64,000 nt of DNA from Synechococcus sp. UW140 (GTDB lineage Bacteria > Cyanobacteriota > Cyanobacteriia > PCC-6307 > Cyanobiaceae): NCBI RefSeq assembly GCF_900474295.1, contig NZ_UCOB01000014.1, positions 207,589 through 271,588 on the forward strand, in the 5' to 3' direction. Positions 9,311 through 18,794 of this stretch are shown one piece after another. A program made the position numbers and the translations under genes. Under the pieces are notes generated by a model, which was not told the origin of the DNA, did no database searches, and saw nothing but the letters and a program-made list of their open reading frames with translations. The number at the start of each line of letters is the position of its first letter. Positions within the stretch are counted from its first letter, which is position 1.

Positions 9311-10417
9311 ATGAGCTTGCCCACGGCCTTGGCTGAAGCAGCCCTGGAACGGGGCGATTACGGCCAATGCCTGGAACTACTGGAACCGCTGACTCACGAT
9401 CGGCCGATCTCGGATCCTGAAGGAGCCCGCATCCGGATGTTGATGGTCACCGCCTGGATGGGACAAGGCCAGGAGGAGAAGGCACTCAGCACCTGTCGCC
9501 TGCTCACCCGCTGCCGCGACACAGACCTGCGGAACCGCGCCAAACAACTGCTGGAGGTGCTCGAGGCACCGAGCCTGCAGCGTCCTGCCAGCTGGTCGAT
9601 GCAACTGCCCACACTCGACATGGACCCCACGATGGGTGGAGCTCCTGCCTCAACGCGGCGCAGCAGACGGAAAGGGCCACCACCACCGCCGCCGCCGCCG
9701 ACCGGGCCCACCAAAGCAGCGGCTCCAGGTTTCGCCGTGCTTGTGATTGCCGTGTTGGTGGCGCTCACCCTGTTGCTGGGGGGATGTGGACGCCTGAACA
9801 CAGAGATCGACCTGGTTGGACCGAATCGGATCCAACTGGGCTGGAGCAGTGATAGTGGCACCGGCCGCCTACTGCCATGGCAGACCGCATTCGCGAGGGA
9901 GCTACGCAGGGGGACTTGGCCGTGGCAACAGAAGACGACCGGCCTGCAACAGGGGAGCCAACGCTTCCAGGCGCCTGTCCTGAGGGCTGCGGCAGCCGAG
10001 CAGCTGCTCAGCGACACGATGGCCAGCGCCGGACAGGCCACGGGCCTGCAGCTTCCGAAACCAAGTCTGCAGCTGCATGAACGCAACTGGCTGATCGGCG
10101 TGCAACAGCGTCTGGAGCTCGATGTCGATCTCCAGCCCCTGAAGGATCTGCCACTGCCAGACCTGAGCGTGAGCATCAGCCCGGTGCCAAGACAGATCAA
10201 CAAGCGACGTAGCACCCCCCTTTCGACCGTCACGCATAACACCCGATTGGAGTGGCCCCTGCAGCCGGGAGCCCGCAATCAGCTGACCCTGCAGTGCTGG
10301 CACTGGAGCCCGCTTGGCCTTGGCACAGTGTTGGTGCTATTTCTGCTGGGGTTCAGCTTGCTGTTGCAGCAACTGCGCCTAAAGCTTGGTTTCGGCTACC
10401 CGGAACTGCCCTCCTAA
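9311..10417 (+). CDS. Membrane protein with TPR-like N-terminus (DUF3153-like)
   Basis: 368 residues. Residues 1-90 form TPR-like helices (AALERGDYGQCLELLEPL). A basic segment and a run of eight prolines follow, then a first membrane segment (about 138-160) ending in LLLGGCGRLNTEIDL. The large soluble domain matches what I recall of DUF3153, and a second membrane segment (about 335-355) is near the C-terminus. The interior GGC resembles a lipobox but is far from the start, so it is probably a membrane anchor. Starts 4 bases after argB. Function unknown. Confidence 0.75.
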   Translation: MSLPTALAEAALERGDYGQCLELLEPLTHDRPISDPEGARIRMLMVTAWMGQGQEEKALSTCRLLTRCRDTDLRNRAKQLLEVLEAPSLQRPASWSMQLPTLDMDPTMGGAPASTRRSRRKGPPPPPPPPTGPTKAAAPGFAVLVIAVLVALTLLLGGCGRLNTEIDLVGPNRIQLGWSSDSGTGRLLPWQTAFARELRRGTWPWQQKTTGLQQGSQRFQAPVLRAAAAEQLLSDTMASAGQATGLQLPKPSLQLHERNWLIGVQQRLELDVDLQPLKDLPLPDLSVSISPVPRQINKRRSTPLSTVTHNTRLEWPLQPGARNQLTLQCWHWSPLGLGTVLVLFLLGFSLLLQQLRLKLGFGYPELPS

Positions 10418-10442
10418 GCGTCCAACAACCGCCCTTGCAGGC

Positions 10443-12731
10443 TCAGAGTTGAAGAGGGTCAGGATCCACCGCAAGCGCCACATCGGCGGGAAGAGCCTCC
10501 CAAAGGGCAGTACCGGGAGGCAGGGGGAGATCACTACCTGCAGGGCCATGAAGCAGCAGTTGCCAGCGACTGCGACCGGCCACCCGGGCCACCGGTGCCG
10601 GTGCCGGCCCAAGCAGCCACCACCCGGCCGCGCTGCAAAGCGGGCGCAAAGACTCGGCAACCAGGCTCGCTGCTGTGGCCGTAGCCGATGCCGATTCGCC
10701 TGAAAGACGCAACAAGCAAGCGCGACTAAAAGGCACCAGACCGGCTTCACGGCGCAGAGCCACCTCCTCCTCCAGAAAGCGTTCGTAACGCCCATCCACC
10801 AAATGGCGAATCACCGGATGGTCAGGTGAATAGGTCTGAACCAACACCTGACCCGGACGCTCGCCACGGCCTGCCCGCCCTGCCAGCTGAAGCAGCAATT
10901 GCAGGCATTGCTCACCGGCGCGCAGATCCGGGCGGTGCAACAGCCCGTCCGCAGCCAGCACAGCCGCCAACGTGACGCGGGGCAGATCCATTCCCTTGGC
11001 AAGCATCTGAGTGCCCACAAGCACATCAGCCTCGCCAGCGGCGAACTGCTCGAGCAGACGCCGATGGCCATCACGGCCACCGGTGGTGTCACGATCAAAG
11101 CGGAGTAAACGCAATCCCTCCAGCTCTTCGGAGAGACGTTCCAACACCCGCTGGGTGCCAGCGCCGAAGGGTTTAAAGGCCAGGGAGCCGCAATGGCTGC
11201 AACTGGACTCCATCTCGGCCCGATAGTCACACCAATGGCAACGCAACCACTGGTGTCCAGGGCGACTGCCATGAACGGTAAGGGCCACGTCACAGTGAGG
11301 ACACTGCACCACCTCTCCACAGCTGCGGCAGCTGAGGAAACTGCTATAGCCGCGCCTGGGCACTAGAACAACAGCCTGCTCTCCGTTCTCCCTTAAACGG
11401 GCGAGCCGCTCCATCAGGGCACGGCTGATCAAACGCTTGTGACCGTCCGCTAGCTCCGCGCGCATGTCAATGACATGCACAGGCGGCAGTTCCTGGCTGG
11501 AGATCCGCCGCGTCAAACGCGCTAGGGCCAAGGGACCGGCGGGTGACAGCTGGGTCCAGGTCTCCAGCGAGGGCGTGGCACTGCCCAGCAGGACCCGCCC
11601 GCCGAGAGCACGCACCCGCTCCAGAGCCAGATCCCGGGCGTGATAGCAGGGCATCGGTGACTCCTGCTTGTAAGAACTGTCGTGCTCTTCATCGAGCACG
11701 ATCAGACCCAGTGGATCGAGAGGAAGAAACACCGCCGACCGGGTCCCCACAACCACCAAGGGGGCACCTTGCTGCTGCGCCGCTTCCAGGCTTCGACGCC
11801 AGGTACGGACACGCTCTCGGTCGCTGCAACCGCTGTGATATTCAACAACCCGGGCACCGAAGCGACGGCGACAGCGATCCACCAGTTGGGGAATCAGACC
11901 GATTTCAGGAGTAAGGACCAAGGCATGGCGGCCAGCCTCCAGCTCTTGGGCCACCAGCTGGAGATACACCTCGGTCTTACCTGAGCCAGTGATCCCCCAC
12001 AGCAGCATTCCACCACCCTCTGGCTGACGGAAGAATGCCTCCACCACCTGCTCCTGCTCCGCCGTGAGTGTGCGTGGACTCTCGAGCGCGACTCCAGAAT
12101 CAGAGCTGACGAGCGAGCCCACCACTGCAGCAGGGGAGGGCCGCTGCTCCCTCTGAGCCAGGCCACGCTGCACAAGGGCTTGAACCACAGAGCCACTAAA
12201 CCCCTCCGCTAACAACTGCCGCTGCCACCCCCCACCCGTTGTGATCAACAGATCCCACAGCTCCTTCTGTCGTGCTGGCAATGCCGGCTGTGCTGAAGCA
12301 ACGTCATCGGTTTCGATCGCGCATGGCTGGACCCACCACATCAGCCGCTCCGACGCCTGCTGAAGAGGACGCTGACCCAACCAGCCTGGAGGCAAGGCAG
12401 CCTTGAGCATCCTGAACGGACTGGTATGACAGCGTTTGGCCATGGCATCCAGCCAATGGCGCCAGATCGGATCCACCGCTGCGCTTTGAACAAGAGCCTG
12501 AACCGGTTGAAGCGTTGGTTCGCTTAACTCTGAAGTCACCACCCGAGCGCCCACCACCAGTCCTTGTAAGGGCCGACCGCGCAGCGTCACGCGCACGAGA
12601 TCGCCGATGCCAATGCCGAGCTGGTGACGATCGCAATAGCTAAAAGCACGACCATCTCTGCCGGCCTCGAGCCACACATCCACCTCAGTGATCGGCGCAG
12701 TTGCCTGCCTAGCTGTCACCATCGCCTCCAT
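10443..12731 (-). CDS. priA: Primosomal replication restart helicase PriA
   Basis: Superfamily 2 helicase that reloads the replisome at stalled forks. 762 residues with N-terminal DNA-binding domain, Walker A GITGSGKTEVY, DEEHDSSYK box, and a zinc-binding insertion with paired cysteines (SCRSCG, CPHC, CHWC, CSHCG). Helicase motifs V/VI include DVLVGTQMLAKGMD and QLAGRAGRGERPG. An ATG three codons downstream is an alternative start. Convergent with the membrane-protein gene ending at 10417. Confidence 0.96.
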   Translation of the reverse strand: MEAMVTARQATAPITEVDVWLEAGRDGRAFSYCDRHQLGIGIGDLVRVTLRGRPLQGLVVGARVVTSELSEPTLQPVQALVQSAAVDPIWRHWLDAMAKRCHTSPFRMLKAALPPGWLGQRPLQQASERLMWWVQPCAIETDDVASAQPALPARQKELWDLLITTGGGWQRQLLAEGFSGSVVQALVQRGLAQREQRPSPAAVVGSLVSSDSGVALESPRTLTAEQEQVVEAFFRQPEGGGMLLWGITGSGKTEVYLQLVAQELEAGRHALVLTPEIGLIPQLVDRCRRRFGARVVEYHSGCSDRERVRTWRRSLEAAQQQGAPLVVVGTRSAVFLPLDPLGLIVLDEEHDSSYKQESPMPCYHARDLALERVRALGGRVLLGSATPSLETWTQLSPAGPLALARLTRRISSQELPPVHVIDMRAELADGHKRLISRALMERLARLRENGEQAVVLVPRRGYSSFLSCRSCGEVVQCPHCDVALTVHGSRPGHQWLRCHWCDYRAEMESSCSHCGSLAFKPFGAGTQRVLERLSEELEGLRLLRFDRDTTGGRDGHRRLLEQFAAGEADVLVGTQMLAKGMDLPRVTLAAVLAADGLLHRPDLRAGEQCLQLLLQLAGRAGRGERPGQVLVQTYSPDHPVIRHLVDGRYERFLEEEVALRREAGLVPFSRACLLRLSGESASATATAASLVAESLRPLCSAAGWWLLGPAPAPVARVAGRSRWQLLLHGPAGSDLPLPPGTALWEALPADVALAVDPDPLQL

Positions 12732-13069
12732 CGCTTGCTACTGCAGTGGGGTTGCAGGTGTCGCAAGTTTTTTTTAAGATAAGGATGTTGGACAGCACTG
12801 CGCTGTTGTCGGAACCAAGCAGAGTTCCGTCCAGAGGGAAGACACGAAGCTCGAGCAAGGGATCCATCCCAATGTTGATCGACCGGTCTAAGAAAGCCCC
12901 TGACAGCCCTGCATCGGTCCAAGAATCCAGTCAAACCTTGTTGATTCAGCTGCGTCACCGCTTCTCCTCGGTACCGAAGAACGCCTGAACATTTTTCACC
13001 GCTCACGATCCGACCATCGAGCCGGTTTTTGAGTGTCGTACTGCTAACCCCGCTGCCCCTTCTGCCGTT
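12732..13069 (+). other. priA-rpoD intergenic region
   Basis: About 340 bases between divergent priA and rpoD. Short frames exist on both strands but show no convincing signal peptide, domain or composition. A T8 run lies at about 12770. The likely content is the rpoD promoter and a long 5' leader. Confidence 0.4.
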
Positions 13070-14665
13070 ATGAGTCCTGCTGCGAGCAAAACAGCACAGG
13101 CCAAGCCCAAAGCCGCTGCTAAGCCATCGATCATGATGCTGGCCGACTCACGTGGCAAATCCAAGGTCGTCAAAGCTGCCGGTGCAGAGGCCAAAAGCAA
13201 AACCAAAGCTGACGGCAAGACCCGTTCCAGCAAAAGCAAAACATCCGATCTCCCTGCCGGAACTGACTTGAAGGCTGCCGCCGACCAACTGCTGGCCGCT
13301 GCGGACGGCAAGAGCAAAGCCGCCAAAACAACCAAGACAGCCAAAGCAACCAAAACCACCGGCACCAAGGCTGCCGCCAAGACCAGTAGCGCTAAATCCT
13401 CAACAACCAAGGCTGCCGCCTCAAAAGCAGCCACAGCATCGATGAAAGCTGGAGATGCCAAGGCTGTCACGGCCAAGGCTGTCACAGCCACGGCCACCCC
13501 AACGAGCGCCGAGAAGGAAGCCAAGGCAAAGGCCCTGGCCAGCATCAAGATCGGCCCCAAAGGCGTTTACACCGAAGACTCCATTCGGGTCTATCTCCAA
13601 GAGATCGGACGCATTCGCCTGCTGCGTCCTGATGAAGAGATCGAGCTAGCACGGAAAATCGCCGACCTGCTCTACCTCGAGGAACTCGCTGCCCAATTCG
13701 AAAGCGACAACGGCCGCGAACCCGACAACAAAGAGTGGGCGGCCTTGGTCGAAATGCCCCTGATTCGCTTCCGCCGTCGCTTGATGCTGGGCCGTCGGGC
13801 CAAGGAAAAGATGGTGCAGTCGAACCTGCGCCTGGTGGTGTCGATTGCCAAGAAGTACATGAACAGAGGCCTGAGCTTCCAGGACCTGATTCAGGAAGGC
13901 AGCCTTGGCCTCATCCGTGCCGCTGAGAAATTCGATCACGAGAAGGGCTACAAGTTTTCCACCTACGCCACCTGGTGGATTCGTCAGGCCATCACCCGTG
14001 CGATTGCCGACCAGTCCCGCACGATCCGTCTTCCGGTGCACCTCTACGAGACGATCTCTCGGATCAAGAAAACCACCAAGGTGCTCAGTCAGGAGTTCGG
14101 CCGCAAACCGACCGAGGAGGAGATTGCCGAGTCGATGGAAATGACTATCGAGAAGCTGCGTTTCATCGCCAAGAGCGCCCAGCTGCCGATCTCGCTCGAG
14201 ACTCCGATCGGCAAGGAAGAGGACTCTCGTCTCGGCGACTTCATCGAAGCGGACATTGAAAACCCTGAACAGGATGTCGCCAAGAACCTGCTCCGCGAAG
14301 ACCTTGAGGGAGTGCTGGCCACACTCAGTCCACGCGAGCGCGACGTGCTCCGCCTGCGCTATGGCCTGGACGACGGTCGCATGAAGACCCTTGAGGAGAT
14401 CGGCCAGATCTTCGATGTCACCCGCGAGAGGATCCGCCAGATCGAAGCCAAAGCGCTGCGCAAGTTGCGTCACCCGAATCGCAACGGCGTCCTGAAGGAA
14501 TACATCAAGATAATAGCGGGGAGCATGGCAAACCCTCTAAAGCCATCAGGCAACAGGGGGTTCAGCAAAGCACTGAATGTGCGTGGGATGCATCTTTCAG
14601 AGACCAGTCCCAGTGGTCATCACTTCGGTCGACCTCCGAGTCGCCTCTACTCAGAGAGTACATAA
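13070..14665 (+). CDS. rpoD: Group 1 sigma factor RpoD/SigA with extended C-terminus
   Basis: Principal RNA polymerase sigma factor, 531 residues. Residues 1-155 are a Lys/Ala/Thr-rich extension like the one I associate with marine picocyanobacteria. Region 1.2 follows ([16 protein letters not shown]), then region 2 ([29 protein letters not shown]) and region 4 ([39 protein letters not shown]). Such proteins usually end near LKEYIK. Here the frame continues for about 50 unusual residues because the bases after LKEYIK read AAGATAATAG; deleting one A restores adjacent TAA and TAG stops. The extension may be a real mutation or a sequence error. Confidence 0.95.
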   Translation: MSPAASKTAQAKPKAAAKPSIMMLADSRGKSKVVKAAGAEAKSKTKADGKTRSSKSKTSDLPAGTDLKAAADQLLAAADGKSKAAKTTKTAKATKTTGTKAAAKTSSAKSSTTKAAASKAATASMKAGDAKAVTAKAVTATATPTSAEKEAKAKALASIKIGPKGVYTEDSIRVYLQEIGRIRLLRPDEEIELARKIADLLYLEELAAQFESDNGREPDNKEWAALVEMPLIRFRRRLMLGRRAKEKMVQSNLRLVVSIAKKYMNRGLSFQDLIQEGSLGLIRAAEKFDHEKGYKFSTYATWWIRQAITRAIADQSRTIRLPVHLYETISRIKKTTKVLSQEFGRKPTEEEIAESMEMTIEKLRFIAKSAQLPISLETPIGKEEDSRLGDFIEADIENPEQDVAKNLLREDLEGVLATLSPRERDVLRLRYGLDDGRMKTLEEIGQIFDVTRERIRQIEAKALRKLRHPNRNGVLKEYIKIIAGSMANPLKPSGNRGFSKALNVRGMHLSETSPSGHHFGRPPSRLYSEST

Positions 14666-14820
14666 GCCGTAGCTTATGGAAGCGAAAGCTGGGCAAGGGA
14701 CAACGCTGATCCAGCACACAAGATCAGCTCACTGTGGCCTGAGTATTTGCAGGAACAGGATGCTTTCGTGGTGGTTCGGTTGAATTATTCGGACGCTCAA
14801 TACTAGGAACAGCCGGAGCA

Positions 14821-15230
14821 GCAGCACTTGCTGTGGCATCTATGTCGATGAGCATGTGCCCACATCAGCGAAGTGGCAGGCCTAAAAAGAACAGATATTG
14901 ACCTAAAAGGAGGAGTTATTAACATCACCCCAACCAAAGAGCTGCCACTGAAGAGAAAGCTCCACGAGAGAGTCATCACAATTCAGAAGTATCTATTAAC
15001 CAAACTCGAGAAGATCCAAGACAAGCTCCAAACAAAGGACACCTAATCCCCTTGGTTTTCAACGCTGAGCGGTACAGATGGCGTGAGGGCATCCAATGGG
15101 AACGGAGGCTCGGAATCACACCCAAAGAAACTCTGGAAACGGTAGCTACTTGCCGGGGGGGAAGGAGATTAATGAGCGCACTATCGGCAAGCTCTTCGGT
15201 CACAGCCCAAGCAAGGACTCAATGACTGAT
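14821..15230 (+). pseudogene. Decayed tyrosine recombinase (integrase) C-terminal domain
   Basis: Three pieces of a phage-type integrase catalytic domain are readable in different frames. Around 14868-15045 comes SEVAGLKRTDIDLKGGVINI plus a TPTKELPLKR stretch (the SEL/DID and Lys region), ending in TAA. Around 15052-15170 comes LVFNAERYRW and RLGITPKETLETVAT (equivalent of the HxLRHT box, key residues lost). Around 15166-15228 comes INERTIGKLFGHSPSKDSM (the LLGHS box). The stop and frame changes mean it cannot make an active enzyme. It lies just downstream of rpoD and marks a past integration. The stretch to 15534 holds no gene I can support. Confidence 0.7.
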
Positions 15231-15534
15231 GGCTAGGCTCAGCCGATCCCGACTCTCTGAGGAGGGCGGCAAAGCAGCTTGGCCGAGACCTTGTGGAGAG
15301 TCTCGGCACAGGGGGCTTCACAGTGATGGTGATGCCCTTGAAACAAGTTCCAGCAGTTCGCATGACGGCGGTTGATTCACCCTCAACAGCAGCTCTGAAT
15401 GAAATCTTCTCAGACATACACCAGGCAACCGAGTTGCCAGCGGAAGACAGCTGAACTACACTGAACTTAAGAAAGATAGAATTTTCCAAGACAATTCTCT
15501 TTCGCTCCAGAATTAATTGGGTTGAGGCAAGGCT

Positions 15535-16410
15535 ATGCTTCGCAGAACGTTTATTGGACTGACGACGACAGCAGGCCTTGCGCTTGCAAGTTTGGGCCGA
15601 GTCAAGCATGCCAAGGGAGAAGAGGATCATGATTCTGATCAAGACTGCTATATCAATCTTCAGGCTGTTCAAACACGCGACGAATTGATCAAGTACTTCA
15701 AAGAAAATGGCTACCACTCGATCAACCCTTTACCTCTGGTCACCGGAGTTGAATTTAATGGCGGCCTTCAATTTGATGACGACAGCTTGCGAATAGGCGC
15801 CAGAGACTATTCCATTCAAGCTTCCGCAAGAGTGGAGGATCTCAGCGAAAAAAACAAACCAGGAGCGCTGCCACTCTTCCACGTGATGGCACTCAGTCCT
15901 GCAGGCGGGATACAGCCAAATCAAAGCATTGACCTCAGCCTGAAGTTTCTCATCAATCAACTGGGCATTGTTCATGACCGATTGCGTGTCACAGGGACAA
16001 ATCACCTCTCAGCTCATTTGCCGCTGCTTCAGCAGTATGGAATTCAAGAATCACAGATCCGCTTCGTTGACTTAAAAGAGGCTAGGATAGCTGGGAAAGG
16101 TTCAGGCTACTTTGAGCCTAAAGGCCATCCACGCTCACCATCTCTAGAGACATACTCGATCGAATATGTCTTACCAAGCGGTCAGGAAATTGAAATTGTC
16201 GAAATCGGCCTCGATGGAATTGGGCTTGGCCTTGGCATCGAGCGATTGACGATGGCACGTCACAATCAGTTGCTGACCTGGAAGCAAGGACTGAAAAGTT
16301 TCAGAGATGCAGTACAGGCAAGTGCCCAGCGGCAGGACCTGCCATTGCCCAGAGGGTACTTCGAAATCCTTGGACTCCCGCAACCGGATTCAGACACTGG
16401 CGATGCCTAG
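15535..16410 (+). CDS. Tat-exported protein resembling an alanyl-tRNA synthetase catalytic domain
   Basis: 291 residues. The N-terminus MLRRTFIGLTTTAGLALASL fits a twin-arginine signal. After about residue 45 the chain parallels the class II core of AlaRS. TRDELIKYFKENGYHSINPL corresponds to the AlaRS N-terminal helix and PSSSLVP. ASARVEDLSEKNKPGALPLF resembles motif 2. LKFLINQLGIVHDRLRVT resembles the helix and strand before the insertion, and GIGLGLGIERLT (228-239) is an excellent motif 3. No tRNA-binding or editing domain follows. A GAGG lies about 10 bases before the ATG. The exported location is inferred from the signal; the activity is unknown. Confidence 0.7.
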   Translation: MLRRTFIGLTTTAGLALASLGRVKHAKGEEDHDSDQDCYINLQAVQTRDELIKYFKENGYHSINPLPLVTGVEFNGGLQFDDDSLRIGARDYSIQASARVEDLSEKNKPGALPLFHVMALSPAGGIQPNQSIDLSLKFLINQLGIVHDRLRVTGTNHLSAHLPLLQQYGIQESQIRFVDLKEARIAGKGSGYFEPKGHPRSPSLETYSIEYVLPSGQEIEIVEIGLDGIGLGLGIERLTMARHNQLLTWKQGLKSFRDAVQASAQRQDLPLPRGYFEILGLPQPDSDTGDA

Positions 16411-16662
16411 ACACAGCGATACCCAGGGCCAGCGATCCATAATTTGCCCACCACCTGCTCCATGCCCACCTAAAGGACGACGACAAGCGGGAGTGCCAAA
16501 TCAAGACCCGGCCAGCCGGGGCCATACCTTCGCGAGGTCCACATGCATGGCCTGAGATGCCATCCAAACTCACTCCCTTAGGGGATCTTATTTGGCATTG
16601 ACCCTCCTCCAATGGAAACCACACCCCAAACTCAGAGCGTCCAGCGCTTTTGAGGCTGAAGG

Positions 16663-16687
16663 CAAGCCCCCTACTTGGGGGTTTTTT
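16663..16687 (+). terminator. Rho-independent terminator, plus strand
   Basis: CCCCC-TACTT-GGGGG stem followed by six T residues. It lies about 250 bases after the AlaRS-like gene; the 16411-16872 interval has no gene I can support, so this may end that gene's transcript or an unannotated small RNA. Confidence 0.7.
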
Positions 16688-16872
16688 AATGGTCAATCCG
16701 GCGATGATCCCAGCACCGGAGCTCCAGCAAAGTCTTCAAAGCAATTGAGTGGAGGACTGCAGCTCGAGCACCCCAATAGCCCCCCTCAGTCGTTTGATAC
16801 CGATCAACAACTCATTTGGAGAGTCAACGCAAGGCAGAAACCCCTATGACACTGAAGCGAAACTGCCGATGA

Positions 16873-17130
16873 ATGGAATTAAGCCGCGTCGACCGCATCT
16901 CCCTGGCGCATCGCTGGCTCCCGAGACAGGACATTGTCCTCATGCTGGAGTGCGCTTACAGAGGCATCTCAGAAGACTGCCAAGATGGTGAATTATTGAT
17001 GAAGATGGAGAGTTGGATCGAAGGGGCATGTCGACTCTCAGAACACAACATGAAAAACCTTCTGGCGCGAGTGAAAGAGTTTGCAGTAGAGGAGTGCGAA
17101 GACAAGTCATCAACAAAACGATTGAGCTGA
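16873..17130 (+). CDS. Small soluble protein, tandem paralogue A
   Basis: 85 residues, no membrane segment or signal. It aligns end to end with the next gene (17256-17501): both carry AHxWLxRxDIxLML, AYxxxSED, KMExW, CxLSEH and NLLAxxKEF. The homology extends into the 5' flank (shared TTTGATACC and CTCATTTG-like stretches 70-100 bases upstream), so the duplication unit includes the leader. This conservation under divergence supports a true gene. Family and function not recognised. Confidence 0.7.
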   Translation: MELSRVDRISLAHRWLPRQDIVLMLECAYRGISEDCQDGELLMKMESWIEGACRLSEHNMKNLLARVKEFAVEECEDKSSTKRLS

Positions 17131-17255
17131 TGTGCACAGACATCCATACGCAATAGAGAGTTCACCTCAAAGTCTTTTGATACCAGCGAGCAGGTCATTT
17201 GCAGGAGAGAGTAAGCAAAAGAACCGTTATGAGTGGAGGATAGGATCAATCGCCA

Positions 17256-17501
17256 ATGAAACCGAATCGAGTCGTCCGCATCGCACAGGCTCACCCATGG
17301 TTGGCAAGGAAAGACATCTGTCTCATGCTCCACCAGGCGTACGACACATTTTCAGAAGACTACAAAGGCGGGGAAATACAGATCAAGATGGAGAAGTGGA
17401 CAAGTAACTTGTGCAAACTATCCGAACATGAAGCGAGAAACCTTCTTGCACTAGCAAAAGAGTTCTCTGTTGAAGGAATTGAATACAGTCAATATCCATA
17501 A
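17256..17501 (+). CDS. Small soluble protein, tandem paralogue B
   Basis: 81 residues, paralogue of the gene at 16873-17130 with roughly half the positions identical (RVxRIxxAHxWLxRxDI, GExxxKMExW, LSEHxxxNLLA). Probably an all-helical protein of about 10 kDa. A GAGGATAGGA stretch lies 10-20 bases before the ATG. Being in tandem with its own upstream flank copy, it may be separately expressed. No function assigned. Confidence 0.7.
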   Translation: MKPNRVVRIAQAHPWLARKDICLMLHQAYDTFSEDYKGGEIQIKMEKWTSNLCKLSEHEARNLLALAKEFSVEGIEYSQYP

Positions 17502-17644
17502 CGAAGAGAGACTCACCAGCCCAGCCAAAACACCCTCAAGCAAGCAGGCCCAGACAGCAAGCTTTACATTTGCTAATGAAGTTCGGTGAGAGTCCGTAGA
17601 CAAGTGCTCACCAGCGCATAGGTTGGCCAATATGGAGTTTCCCT

Positions 17645-17812
17645 ATGACGAGCTTAATTCATCTGGATGCCCCGCTTCACGACGAGATCCTTGATTGGTG
17701 GCAAGAAAGAGTTGTAGAACTTGCCCAAAAAAAGATGAACCATGATGCCGTTGCTTTGTTTGCAGAGTTTGAATTAGACAACCGGCTTCTCCTCACAGAC
17801 CTGAGCGACTAG
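17645..17812 (+). CDS. 55-residue protein, unknown
   Basis: A short frame (MTSLIHLDAPLHDEILDWWQ...) with a GGAG about 10 bases before the ATG. It is amphipathic and helical, with a WWQERVVELAQKK segment and an acidic end. It converges on the minus-strand gene ending at 17816 with a 3-base gap, the tight packing expected of true genes. Not recognised. Confidence 0.5.
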   Translation: MTSLIHLDAPLHDEILDWWQERVVELAQKKMNHDAVALFAEFELDNRLLLTDLSD

Positions 17813-17815
17813 CGC

Positions 17816-18304
17816 TTAGCCATCGATCCCTACAGCAGAAAAACCACCTGCAATCCACTCCTCTTCCAACCGATAAAAGTCCAAGAACCATTCCTTTTTC
17901 CAATCCTCTGGGATGTCCAGACTCCAGAAATGAGGGACGACAAGGCAGGTCACTAGATGGCCTGTGTGTCGCGTGAGCTGACCAGTTTCTTCCAGATAGG
18001 GCTTGTCCTCTGGCTCGGGCAAGAGGTGACGGCACTGAGGGAGCACCACGAACTGAAACAAGCGCTCCTTATCTCCACCCGTTGCAATATCTGCTTCGGC
18101 GGCCTTGGTGAAGTCCTCTATGAATTGACTATTGACGTAATCAAGGATGGTCTCCCTACTCCATCGCTGATCAGGGTGGAAGTGATCCAAGCAGTCACCA
18201 CTGTCCTCCAGGTAGCCACAGACATTCGTAAAGAGCCGGACCTTCTCATCATCAGGAAGGGCTTCAATCCAGTAAGGGTGGAGACTGAATCGCTGAGTTG
18301 TCAT
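17816..18304 (-). CDS. Soluble hypothetical protein, 162 residues
   Basis: Acidic, Trp-rich protein starting at MTTQRFSLHPYWIEALPDDE; the frame opens further upstream to 18352 but those residues look non-coding. It has repeated aromatic-acidic patches (WSRETILDYVNSQFIEDF, DWKKEWFLDFYRLEEEW). No signal peptide or membrane span. Composition and length support a real gene; I do not recognise a family. Confidence 0.65.
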   Translation of the reverse strand: MTTQRFSLHPYWIEALPDDEKVRLFTNVCGYLEDSGDCLDHFHPDQRWSRETILDYVNSQFIEDFTKAAEADIATGGDKERLFQFVVLPQCRHLLPEPEDKPYLEETGQLTRHTGHLVTCLVVPHFWSLDIPEDWKKEWFLDFYRLEEEWIAGGFSAVGIDG

Positions 18305-18559
18305 AAGCCTCAGTCTATTTTCCAGAGCATTGCCTCTACGGCTGTAAGACACACGCCGGAGATAACATCCGCCCCTCTGCCTGACCTTGCTTCGGCGTTG
18401 GCATGGATCACGGGGCCTTTGGCGTTACCTCAGCCACGCCCCCCTGTGAAGCACCGGAGCAAAACAAGGTTCTTGGTGTCAGCTCAACAGCTGGACTCCT
18501 TCTCCATGAACCCCATTGCCTGCTCGATGGAGCCGGGTATAAATGCGCCAGGTGCAGAC

Positions 18560-18586
18560 AAAAAGACCGCCCCTTATGGAGCGGTC
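18560..18586 (-). terminator. Terminator-like hairpin, minus strand
   Basis: GACCGC and GCGGTC pair around a short loop; on the minus strand the stem is followed by five T residues. It could terminate leftward transcription from the gene at 19119-19334. Confidence 0.5.
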
Positions 18587-18794
18587 AGATCAGCCAAGTA
18601 ATCCCCATCACCCGGCCCTTGTCTGCGCCACATATGTGGTACATGGCTTGAATGGTACAAGCTGAACCTTATAGATGGTGTAGCTAAAGCTGCTCTAAAG
18701 GTTTGGGTGAACTTTTAATTGGAAGCCAGCCAGCAAGGTCCAAAGCACTGCATGTAGCGGTCATCGGATGTAAGTTTGGAGACCCCATCACCCG

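Noticed and set aside
10386..10703. Basic 105-residue plus-strand frame inside priA
   Set aside because: A shadow of priA on the opposite strand; Pro/Arg-rich composition typical of such frames.
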